From Rhizobiales bacterium 62-47 (GTDB lineage: Bacteria > Pseudomonadota > Alphaproteobacteria > Rhizobiales > Xanthobacteraceae): DNA of 64,000 nucleotides. This document shows positions 34,711 through 42,146 of the stretch, one piece after another (position 1 is the first letter of the stretch; every line of letters starts with the position of its first letter). A program made the position numbers and the translations under genes. A model generated the notes under the pieces. That model was not told where the DNA came from, did no database searches, and saw only the letters and a program-made list of their open reading frames with translations. Where the stretch lies: contig MKVX01000018.1 of the NCBI GenBank assembly GCA_001899255.1, positions 931,150-995,149 of the forward strand, in the 5' to 3' direction.

Positions 34711-36216
34711 GTGTTTCAGCCCACGGCGTCGCCCACGTTCGATGGATTGTTCCGGCGAGTGCTGGCACGTCAACCCGACGCGCTCGCGCTGGTCGATCCC
34801 ATCGACAAGCAACGGGTGACCGGTCAAGCGCCACGGCGATTGACTTACGCGCAGGCCGACCGGGCTATCGCCGCAATGGCCGCGCATTTCATCGATGCCG
34901 GGCTGCCGCCAAATTCGATCATCGCGCTGCAACTGGCCAATACCATCGAATTTCCGCTGACGGTCCTCGCGGCACACCGCGCCGGGCTGGTGGTCGCGTT
35001 GCTTCCCCAACTCTGGCGCCACGCCGAACTGACTGTGGCGCTCAACCGTATCGGCGCGCGTGCCATCGTCAGCAGCGCGCTCATCGATGGTGTCAGCCAC
35101 GCTGATCTGGCCATGAACGCCGCCGCCGAGGTGTTCTCGATCCGCCATGTCTGCGGATTCGGCAGCAACCTGCCGGAAGGCATGGTGCCGCTCGATGACG
35201 TCATCGCCCATGGCGACACCCTGCCCCCGACGATGCCGCACGATGCGCGGCAGGCGGCGATCATCTCGTTCGATACGACGGCACAGGGGCTGCTCGCCGT
35301 CCCTCGCACGCATCTGAACATGATCGCGGGCGGGCTGGCCGTGTTCCTCGAAAGCGCCATGCCCCAAGGCGCAACGATCCTCGCGGCGCAGACGATGTCC
35401 TCGTTCGCCGGCATCGCAGCGACCACGCTGAGCTGGCTGCTCAGTGGCGGCACGCTGGTGCTGCATCATCCTTTCGACGAGCAACTGCTGCAGGAGCAGG
35501 CGACGCAATTGCGCTGCGACACGCTGGTCGTGCCCGCCGGGGTGGCGATGCGGCTGGCGGAAGATGGCGGTTTCGCCAATCTGCCAGCGCTGCGTCACGT
35601 CGTCGGCCTCTGGCGCACCCCGGAACAGGTCGCATCCAGCCCGGCATGGCCGGTGCAGGACGTCCAATTCACCGACGTCTATCTGTTCGGCGAGGTTGGC
35701 TTGTTCGGCGCACGGCGGCTCGATGACGATGGATTTCCGACGCTCATTCAGCCGGGACCGTACGGCGCCCCGCGCAACGACGCGCAGTCGCCGATCGCCG
35801 GCGAAATCGTGCTGACACCCGAGGGCACGCTGGCATTGCGTGGATCGATGGTCCCGGTTGCCGCCTACACCGCCGCCGCATCCGAAAACGATATCCGGAT
35901 CGCTGCCCCGCAAACAAATCACGTCGATACCGGCTACGCTGCCCGCATCGATCGCACGACCAAGGCGATCTGCATCACCGCGCCGCCGCCGGGGATCGTC
36001 GCAGTGGGTGGCTATCGCTTCCTCGCCGACGATCTGCAAGCCTGGGCGAAGCGCCTGGGCGACGGCGCGATGCTGACCGCACTTCCCGACAGGCTGAGCG
36101 GATATCGCCTCGCCGGGCGCGCCAGCGAAAACAGCCGCGCACGTGGCGCACTGACGGAACTTGGGCTTAACCCGTTGATGGTGGAAGCCTTTCGCGACCG
36201 CACCGGGCACGATTAG
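34711..36216 (+). CDS. Degenerate class I adenylate-forming (acyl-CoA synthetase-like) protein
   Basis: This 501-residue protein is of the AMP-binding superfamily. It has the N-terminal LTYAQADRAIAAMAAHF and ANTIEFPLTVLAAHRAG typical of the family. The phosphate-binding motif (normally TSGTTGxPKG) reads SFDTTAQGLLAVPRTH (residues 186-201) without the Lys and most Gly. The YGxTE motif reads YLFGEVG, and the C-terminal catalytic Lys (A10 motif) is not visible. It may be a non-catalytic or altered-chemistry relative. It starts with GTG 11 bases after the YejA-like gene, in the same operon. Confidence 0.72.
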   Translation: MFQPTASPTFDGLFRRVLARQPDALALVDPIDKQRVTGQAPRRLTYAQADRAIAAMAAHFIDAGLPPNSIIALQLANTIEFPLTVLAAHRAGLVVALLPQLWRHAELTVALNRIGARAIVSSALIDGVSHADLAMNAAAEVFSIRHVCGFGSNLPEGMVPLDDVIAHGDTLPPTMPHDARQAAIISFDTTAQGLLAVPRTHLNMIAGGLAVFLESAMPQGATILAAQTMSSFAGIAATTLSWLLSGGTLVLHHPFDEQLLQEQATQLRCDTLVVPAGVAMRLAEDGGFANLPALRHVVGLWRTPEQVASSPAWPVQDVQFTDVYLFGEVGLFGARRLDDDGFPTLIQPGPYGAPRNDAQSPIAGEIVLTPEGTLALRGSMVPVAAYTAAASENDIRIAAPQTNHVDTGYAARIDRTTKAICITAPPPGIVAVGGYRFLADDLQAWAKRLGDGAMLTALPDRLSGYRLAGRASENSRARGALTELGLNPLMVEAFRDRTGHD

Positions 36217-36298
36217 GCAAAGGCGACGCGTGGCGTTGACGCGACATTAAGGCCATCCGCTTAGCGTGCGACCGTTTCAATTTCGGTTCGCAGGCGAG

Positions 36299-37531
36299 AT
36301 GTCCCAGCACGGCCCCATCATCGTTATCTCGGCTGCCAGGAACGCCGCGCTGAGCGATGCCCTGACCGGAACCGAACTGTTTCCGGTCGTCGATATAACA
36401 TGGTCCGATGCATCGGACGCCATCGAACGGCTGATGCCTGCAGCGATCATCGTCGCCGCGCCCCCACCAGACGAAACCACGCTGTCTCGACTGGCAGCGC
36501 AATCGGCGGCCTTGCAGCCATACGTCCCGATGATCGTCATCGATCCGGCGATGCAGCTCCCGATCAATGCTATCCCGATGTCGTCGCTCGAAACCGGCCC
36601 GGCCCGCCTCGGCGCGCGGCTGCGTGCAGCGCTGCGCGTGCGGGCGCTGCACGTCACCCTGCTGCGCCGCCTGAGCGAGAATGCAGTCTCGCGACCGCGG
36701 ATTCCCGAGTCCGACCCGATCATGGATGCAACAGTGCTGCTGATCGGTCGCGGCGCATCCTATCCGGCGCTGTCGGTCGCACTCGGCGAACGCGTCGGTA
36801 TCGTCGGGGCGCTGAGTATCGAAGCCGCCGCCAGACATCTGAATGCCCGTGACGTCGATGGCATCGTCATCGGCGACGGTTTTACTCCGCGTGTCATCGA
36901 TGCCTTTCTGACTGTCCTCGCGGAGGACACCCGCTTCCGCAATCTTCCGGTGATCGTACAATCCCCACCCACCCGCGACTACGATCTGCCGAATCTCGAA
37001 GCGATTGTGGGCTCTGCCGGAGATGTCGCGGTCAACGCCTTGCCGCTGATCCGGCAACGCGCTTTCGAGCAACGCCTGGCCCGCATGCTGCGATCGATTG
37101 ACGCCGGCGGCTTGCTCGATCCGCGCAGCGGCCTGCTGACGTCGGGCGCGTTCGAGCGTGATCTCTCGGCGGCCGTCGAACAGGCACTCGCTCGCGGCGC
37201 CGGACTCGCCGTGGCTCGCCTGACATTCGGCGAGCAGCCGCCACGCGTGCGTTACGACACCGCGCGTATCGTCGGCCGGCTGATGCGACGCGCCGATTTC
37301 GCTACCTTGCGCGACGACGGCACAATCATCGCGGTCTTTCCCGATGCGGGCTCGCGGACAGCCGGTGCCGTTGCGCGCCGCCTCGCCAGCGTCATCAAGC
37401 ACACTATGCATGGCTCACGACGCGAATCGCGCATCGATCCGCATGTCACGGTGGAAGCACTATTGCCGAACGACACTGCGGCGACGCTGATGTCACGTCT
37501 CGACAACGACGCGCATCGCGCGGCCTGCTGA
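36299..37531 (+). CDS. Pseudo-receiver / degenerate GGDEF-domain protein
   Basis: This 410-residue soluble protein has two receiver-like alpha/beta segments (about residues 6-85 and 143-222). The second contains VDGIVIGDGF, with an Asp near the phospho-acceptor position. A C-terminal GGDEF-like domain follows (about 272-402). That domain starts correctly with DPRSGLLTSGAFERDL, but its active-site hairpin, normally GG(D/E)EF, reads RDDGTIIAVFPDA (338-350), so cyclase activity is unlikely. The start at 36299 (MSQHGPII) is preferred to a GTG 11 codons earlier. It follows the adenylate-forming gene by 82 bases. Confidence 0.68.
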   Translation: MSQHGPIIVISAARNAALSDALTGTELFPVVDITWSDASDAIERLMPAAIIVAAPPPDETTLSRLAAQSAALQPYVPMIVIDPAMQLPINAIPMSSLETGPARLGARLRAALRVRALHVTLLRRLSENAVSRPRIPESDPIMDATVLLIGRGASYPALSVALGERVGIVGALSIEAAARHLNARDVDGIVIGDGFTPRVIDAFLTVLAEDTRFRNLPVIVQSPPTRDYDLPNLEAIVGSAGDVAVNALPLIRQRAFEQRLARMLRSIDAGGLLDPRSGLLTSGAFERDLSAAVEQALARGAGLAVARLTFGEQPPRVRYDTARIVGRLMRRADFATLRDDGTIIAVFPDAGSRTAGAVARRLASVIKHTMHGSRRESRIDPHVTVEALLPNDTAATLMSRLDNDAHRAAC

Positions 37532-37549
37532 ACTTATTTGCCTGGATTT

Positions 37550-37574
37550 GGAACGAAGCCCTCTGTCTCGCATT
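37550..37574 (+). promoter_or_regulatory. Possible EcfG-type promoter upstream of PRC-barrel gene
   Basis: GGAAC (37550-37554) is followed after 16 bases by CATT. The general-stress sigma factor EcfG of Rhizobiales recognises GGAAC-N16/17-CGTT, so the -35 is exact and the -10 differs at one base. It lies 38 bases upstream of the PRC-barrel start codon. Confidence 0.3.
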
Positions 37575-37611
37575 GTAGACGCATCACGTCTGCAACGAGA
37601 GAGGGACACCA

Positions 37612-38037
37612 ATGAAGAAACTCGCACTCCTCACCGCTTCGCTCGCCGTTATTGCGACATCGGCGATGGCGCAAACCACCACGGCACCTGCAACGCGCGC
37701 GCAATCGACCACCACCGTCGGGACCGCGCCGGCGGAAGCGAAGTTTTCGACGGTCGCGCCGGGCGAGATGTTCAGTTCAAAGCTGAAAGGGCTGAATGTC
37801 TACAATCAGCAGGATGAATCGGTCGGAGAGATTTCCGATCTTGCCATCAAGAACAACCAAATCGATGCATTGATCTTGTCTGTCGGCGGATTCCTCGGCA
37901 TGGGCGAACACTACGTCGCCGTCTCGCCAGCTTCGGTATCGATTGCTTACGACAGCAAGAACAACAAGTGGCGCGCGACCATGAACACCACGAAGGAAGC
38001 CCTCAAGGCTGCGCCCGAGTTCAAGTATCCGAAGTAA
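37612..38037 (+). CDS. Secreted PRC-barrel-domain protein
   Basis: This 141-residue exported protein has a signal peptide (residues 1-21, AMAQ), a Thr/Ala-rich spacer, and a PRC-barrel-like domain from about residue 52 (GLNVYNQQDESVGEISDLAIKNN) to the end, ending in EFKYPK. The family is common in Bradyrhizobium-type genomes and is often stress-induced; the function is unknown. GAGAGGGAC precedes the ATG. It is convergent with mfd. Confidence 0.87.
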   Translation: MKKLALLTASLAVIATSAMAQTTTAPATRAQSTTTVGTAPAEAKFSTVAPGEMFSSKLKGLNVYNQQDESVGEISDLAIKNNQIDALILSVGGFLGMGEHYVAVSPASVSIAYDSKNNKWRATMNTTKEALKAAPEFKYPK

Positions 38038-38068
38038 AATCTTCGTACGAAGCGAAGATCGTATCAGT

Positions 38069-38096
38069 GGGCGGCCGATGGCAACATTGGCCGCCC
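38069..38096. terminator. Hairpin between convergent PRC-barrel gene and mfd
   Basis: GGGCGGCC-GAT pairs with ATTGGCCGCCC (one G-T pair), an 11-base stem with a 6-base loop. No T-run follows on either strand, so termination would be atypical. A second smaller hairpin (ATCTTCG / CGAAGAT, 38039-38059) lies just before it. Confidence 0.45.
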
Positions 38097-38104
38097 TGCG
38101 CGTG

Positions 38105-41100
38105 TTACGCAGCCTTGCGCCCCTCGGCGAGATTGGCCAGTTGACGCAGAATTTCTGTAGCGCCCGCGAGACGATCTTCTGGCGTATCCCAATCCTGCAG
38201 GAACACCACCTTCATGTCGGGGCGTACTTTCGCCGCCTGACCATGCTGCCGAATGAAGAACACGAGCTTCTCGGGATGCGCGAAACTGTTGTCACGGAAC
38301 GTAATCACCGCACCCTTCGGCCCGGCATCAAGCTTCTCGACATTGGCGCGGCGGCAGTAGGCCTTGATCGCTGCGATCTTGAACAGATAGCGCACCTCGT
38401 CCGGTAACGGACCGAAACGGTCGCGCAGCTCGGCGCCGAAATTCTCGATTTCTTCCTCGGTCTCGAGATCGGCCAGCCTTCGATACAGCGACAGCCGCAC
38501 CGACAGATCGGTGACGAAATCTTCCGGGATCAACACCGGCATCCCGACGGTGATTTGCGGCGACCAGCGATCGGCCACCGGCTCGGCGATGCCCGCCTTG
38601 AGATTGAGGATCGCCTCCTCCAGCATCGATTGATAGAGCTCGAAGCCGACTTCCTTGATATGGCCAGACTGCTCCTCGCCGAGCAGGTTGCCCGCGCCGC
38701 GAATGTCGAGATCGTGCGACGCAAGCTGGAAGCCGGCACCGAGCGTTTCCAGCGACTGCAGAACCTTCAAGCGGCGCTCCGCCTGCGCCGTGATCTTCTG
38801 CTGCGCCGGCAGCGTAAACAACGCATAAGCACGCAGCTTCGAACGCCCGACCCGGCCGCGCAGTTGATAGAGCTGCGCCAGACCGAACATATCGGCGCGA
38901 TGCACGATCAGCGTATTGGCGGACGGGATGTCGAGCCCGGATTCCACAATCGTCGTCGACAACAGGATGTCGTACTTGCCGTCATAGAATGCCGACATGA
39001 TGTCCTCGATCACCGTCGGCGGCATCTGGCCGTGCGCGACAGCGACCTTCATTTCCGGCACGTTCTTGTCGAGGAAGTCTTTCACCTCGGCGAGATCGTC
39101 GATCCGTGGGCAGACGTAGAACGTCTGTCCGCCACGATAGCGTTCGCGCAGCAGCGCTTCGCGGATCATCAGCGGATCGTGCGGCGCGACGAAGGTTCGC
39201 ACCGCGAGGCGATCGACCGGAGGCGATGCAATGATCGACAAATCGCGAACACCGGTCAGCGCCAGCTGCAGCGTGCGCGGGATCGGCGTCGCGCTCAGGG
39301 TGAGCACATGCACCTCGGCACGCAACTGCTTCAGCCGCTCCTTGTGGGTGACACCGAAATGCTGCTCCTCGTCGACGACGATCAGCCCAAGATCCTTGAA
39401 TTTGATCGACTTGCCGAGCAGCGCATGGGTGCCTACGACGATATCGACCGAACCATCGGCAATGCCCTTCTTGGTCTGGCTCAACTCCTTCGCGGAGACC
39501 AGCCGGGACGCCTGCGCAACATTGACAGGGAGACCGCGGAAACGCTCGGTAAAGGTCCGCGCATGTTGCCGCGCCAGCAGCGTGGTCGGAACGACGACGG
39601 CGACCTGCTTGCCGTCCAGCGCCACCGCGAATGTCGCGCGCAACGCGACCTCGGTCTTGCCGAATCCGACGTCGCCGCAGACCAGACGATCCATCGGCTT
39701 GCCGCTTTCGAGATCATGCAGAGTCGCATTGATCGCCGCGAGTTGATCCTCGGTTTCCTCGTACGGGAAGCGCGCGCAGAACTCATCGTAGAGTCCGGGC
39801 TGCACCGGCATCTTCGGCGCCTCATGCAGATGCCGTTCCGCAGCGATCTTGATGAGTTCACCGGCGATTTCGCGGATGCGGTTCTTCAGCTTGGCCTTGC
39901 GCGCCTGCCAGCCTCCGCCGCCAAGCTTGTCGAGTTCGACGCCGGTTTGGTCGGAACCATAGCGCGATAGCAGTTCGATGTTTTCGACCGGCAGGAACAG
40001 CTTGGTCTCGTTGGCGTAGCGCAGTTCGAGACAGTCGTGCGGCGCGCCGGCAACATCGAGCGTCTGCAGGCCGACAAAGCGGCCAATGCCGTGCTCGACA
40101 TGCACCACGATGTCGCCGGTCGCCAGGCTGGTGACCTCGGAGATGAAATTCTCCAGCTTGCGGCTAGCCTTGCGAGGCCGCACAAGACGATCGCCGAGGA
40201 TATCCTGCTCTGTGATGAAGACGACGTTGTCGGTCTCAAAGCCCGACTCCATGCCGACCACCGCAAGCATGGTCTCGTTGCGTGGCGTCGCCTGCACCGT
40301 ACGCCAGGTATTGACGCTGGTGAGATTGAGCAGCTTGTGGTCCTTGAGCATGCTCGCCATGCGGTCGCGCGAGCCTTCGCTCCACAGCGCAACCACGACT
40401 TTCTTGCGCGCTGCCTGCATGCTCTGCACATGCGCCACGACGGATTCGAAGACGTTGACCGAACTGTCCGCGCGCTCCGGCGCGAAGTTGCGGCCCTGCC
40501 GCGCACCCGCATCGACGACGTTGTCGCTGCCTTCCGGCACCGCGAACGGCGTCAGCCGCCCCAGCGCGGCATCGGCCAGCCGCGAGTCCCACTCCTTCTC
40601 GGTCAGATAGAGACGGTCCGGCGGCAACGGCTTGTAGATCACCCCACCGCCGGGATGTTCAAGTGCCTCGCGCCGCGCATCGTAATAGTCGTTGATCTGC
40701 TTGAAGCGTTCGCGCGCGGCGTCCTCGCTCTGCGGCTCAATGACCACTGGTGCATTGCCGAGGTAGTCGAACAGCGTATCCATTCGTTCCTGAAACAATG
40801 GAAGCCAGTGCTCCATGCCCGGATGGCGGCGGCCCTCGCTGACGGCCTCGTAAAGCGGATCGTCACGCGTCGAGGCACCGAACGTTGCGACGTAGCCCAT
40901 GCGAAAACGACGAATGGTTTCGGTAACAAGCTGGAATTCCGCGACCGGAACCAGGTCGAGCCCGCGCATCGTCATCAACGTGCGTTGCGTTTCCGCATCG
41001 AATGTGCGGATCGATTCCAGCGCATCGCCGAAGAAATCGAAGCGCACCGGCTGTTCGAGTCCCGCGGGAAAAAGATCGAGGATACCGCCGCGCACGGCAT

Positions 41101-41623
41101 ACTCGCCGGATTCCCGCACCGTCGACGAGCGGTTGTAACCGTTGTGTTCCAGCCACGCGACGATGGAGTCCATCGGCACGACGTTGCCCGGCGCCACCGA
41201 CAAGGCCTGCGCCGCGACCACCTCACGCGCCGGAACGCGCTGCGTCACCGCATTGACCGTGGTCAATACGATCAGCGGCTTGTCACTGCCTGCCAGTCGC
41301 GACAGCCGCGCCAGCGTCGTCACGCGTTGCGCCACGATGCCACCATGCGGCGACACCCGGTCATAGGGCTGACAATCCCATGCCGGGAATTGCATCACTG
41401 CCAGATCCGGCGCGAAGAATTCGAGCGCCCGTGCCATCTGCGACATGCGCGGTCCGTCGCGACAAATCACCGCGAGGCTGACGGCAGGCGCCTTCGGCCG
41501 TGCGGCAACCGCGCGCGCGAGATCGGAGACAATCAGCCCTTCGGCACCTTCGGCGACATTGGCGAGCGTCAGCGCACGACCCGGCGAAAGCAATTCAGCG
41601 GGAGACCGCGTCGGCGCTTTCAT
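38105..41623 (-). CDS. mfd: Transcription-repair coupling factor Mfd
   Basis: This 1172-residue translocase removes RNA polymerase stalled at DNA lesions and recruits UvrA. It has an N-terminal UvrB-homology region, an RNA-polymerase-interacting domain (about 500-560, TGDIVVHVEHGIGRFVGLQ), RecG-like helicase motifs (GDVGFGKTEVAL, DEEQHFG, SATPIPRTL, LRGRVGR), and a C-terminal TRCF domain. Length and domains are normal. The start overlaps the sdhE stop by 4 bases (ATGA), so it is coupled to the small sdhE gene. Confidence 0.97.
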   Translation of the reverse strand: MKAPTRSPAELLSPGRALTLANVAEGAEGLIVSDLARAVAARPKAPAVSLAVICRDGPRMSQMARALEFFAPDLAVMQFPAWDCQPYDRVSPHGGIVAQRVTTLARLSRLAGSDKPLIVLTTVNAVTQRVPAREVVAAQALSVAPGNVVPMDSIVAWLEHNGYNRSSTVRESGEYAVRGGILDLFPAGLEQPVRFDFFGDALESIRTFDAETQRTLMTMRGLDLVPVAEFQLVTETIRRFRMGYVATFGASTRDDPLYEAVSEGRRHPGMEHWLPLFQERMDTLFDYLGNAPVVIEPQSEDAARERFKQINDYYDARREALEHPGGGVIYKPLPPDRLYLTEKEWDSRLADAALGRLTPFAVPEGSDNVVDAGARQGRNFAPERADSSVNVFESVVAHVQSMQAARKKVVVALWSEGSRDRMASMLKDHKLLNLTSVNTWRTVQATPRNETMLAVVGMESGFETDNVVFITEQDILGDRLVRPRKASRKLENFISEVTSLATGDIVVHVEHGIGRFVGLQTLDVAGAPHDCLELRYANETKLFLPVENIELLSRYGSDQTGVELDKLGGGGWQARKAKLKNRIREIAGELIKIAAERHLHEAPKMPVQPGLYDEFCARFPYEETEDQLAAINATLHDLESGKPMDRLVCGDVGFGKTEVALRATFAVALDGKQVAVVVPTTLLARQHARTFTERFRGLPVNVAQASRLVSAKELSQTKKGIADGSVDIVVGTHALLGKSIKFKDLGLIVVDEEQHFGVTHKERLKQLRAEVHVLTLSATPIPRTLQLALTGVRDLSIIASPPVDRLAVRTFVAPHDPLMIREALLRERYRGGQTFYVCPRIDDLAEVKDFLDKNVPEMKVAVAHGQMPPTVIEDIMSAFYDGKYDILLSTTIVESGLDIPSANTLIVHRADMFGLAQLYQLRGRVGRSKLRAYALFTLPAQQKITAQAERRLKVLQSLETLGAGFQLASHDLDIRGAGNLLGEEQSGHIKEVGFELYQSMLEEAILNLKAGIAEPVADRWSPQITVGMPVLIPEDFVTDLSVRLSLYRRLADLETEEEIENFGAELRDRFGPLPDEVRYLFKIAAIKAYCRRANVEKLDAGPKGAVITFRDNSFAHPEKLVFFIRQHGQAAKVRPDMKVVFLQDWDTPEDRLAGATEILRQLANLAEGRKAA

Positions 41624-41910
41624 GCGCGCGAGTCCGCGATACGAAAGGCTTTGATGCGTTCGAACAGCACACCGGCAAATTCGGCGGCAGGCTCGGTGTT
41701 GCCGGTCAGCGCTGCATAGAGATCGGGGTCGTTCGCCTCGATCACGCGCTCGAGCCCGGCAAGTTCCTCGTCATCGAACTCGGCGATATGAGCGTCCGCG
41801 AAGCGGCCGAGGATCAGATCCATTTCGCGTGTGCCGCGGTGCCAGCAGCGATACAGCAGCCGCTTGCGGCGATCGTCGAGCCCGTGGCTCGACCGTGTCG
41901 TTCCCGTCAT
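41620..41910 (-). CDS. sdhE: Succinate dehydrogenase assembly factor SdhE
   Basis: This 96-residue protein is of the SdhE/Sdh5 family, which helps covalent flavinylation of succinate dehydrogenase subunit SdhA. The key RGxxE motif is present as HRGTREMDLILG (about residues 25-36), preceded by RRKRLLYRCW. The start at 41910 follows AGGTTGGAAG; a long in-frame extension upstream runs through the repeat region and is not coding. It overlaps mfd by 4 bases. Confidence 0.93.
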   Translation of the reverse strand: MTGTTRSSHGLDDRRKRLLYRCWHRGTREMDLILGRFADAHIAEFDDEELAGLERVIEANDPDLYAALTGNTEPAAEFAGVLFERIKAFRIADSRA

Positions 41911-42016
41911 CTTCCAACCTTGCCTAACGCCAAAAGCCCGGACGTGCCGGGCGCGGTTGATATAGACCTCATGGCCGGGGATGTCAGCCCTTGAGTTCGG
42001 CAAATTATCCCCGCCG

Positions 42017-42110
42017 CCGTCATGACCGGGCTTGACCCGGCAATGCATCGTCTCTTCAAGTTGCATCGCGTCAAGATCGATGGATGCGCGGATCGCCTGC
42101 GCGCATAATG
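42017..42110. repeat. Dispersed palindromic repeat, family 2
   Basis: About 94 bases contain two hairpins: CCGGG-CTTGA-CCCGG (42026-42040), and ATGCGCG with CGCGCAT (42084-42106) near the right end, in a CCGTCATGACCGGGCTTGAC context. I recognise the CCGGGCTTGxCCCGG theme as a repeat scattered in Bradyrhizobium-type genomes. It lies in the divergent sdhE/recG region. Confidence 0.55.
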
Positions 42111-42146
42111 CATTTTGCGCGAACTGCGAGATCGACGAGAGAACTG

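Noticed and set aside
34345-36210. 621-codon minus-strand frame opposite the adenylate-forming gene
   Set aside because: It is antisense to the real gene, has a shadow-like composition and no ribosome-binding site.
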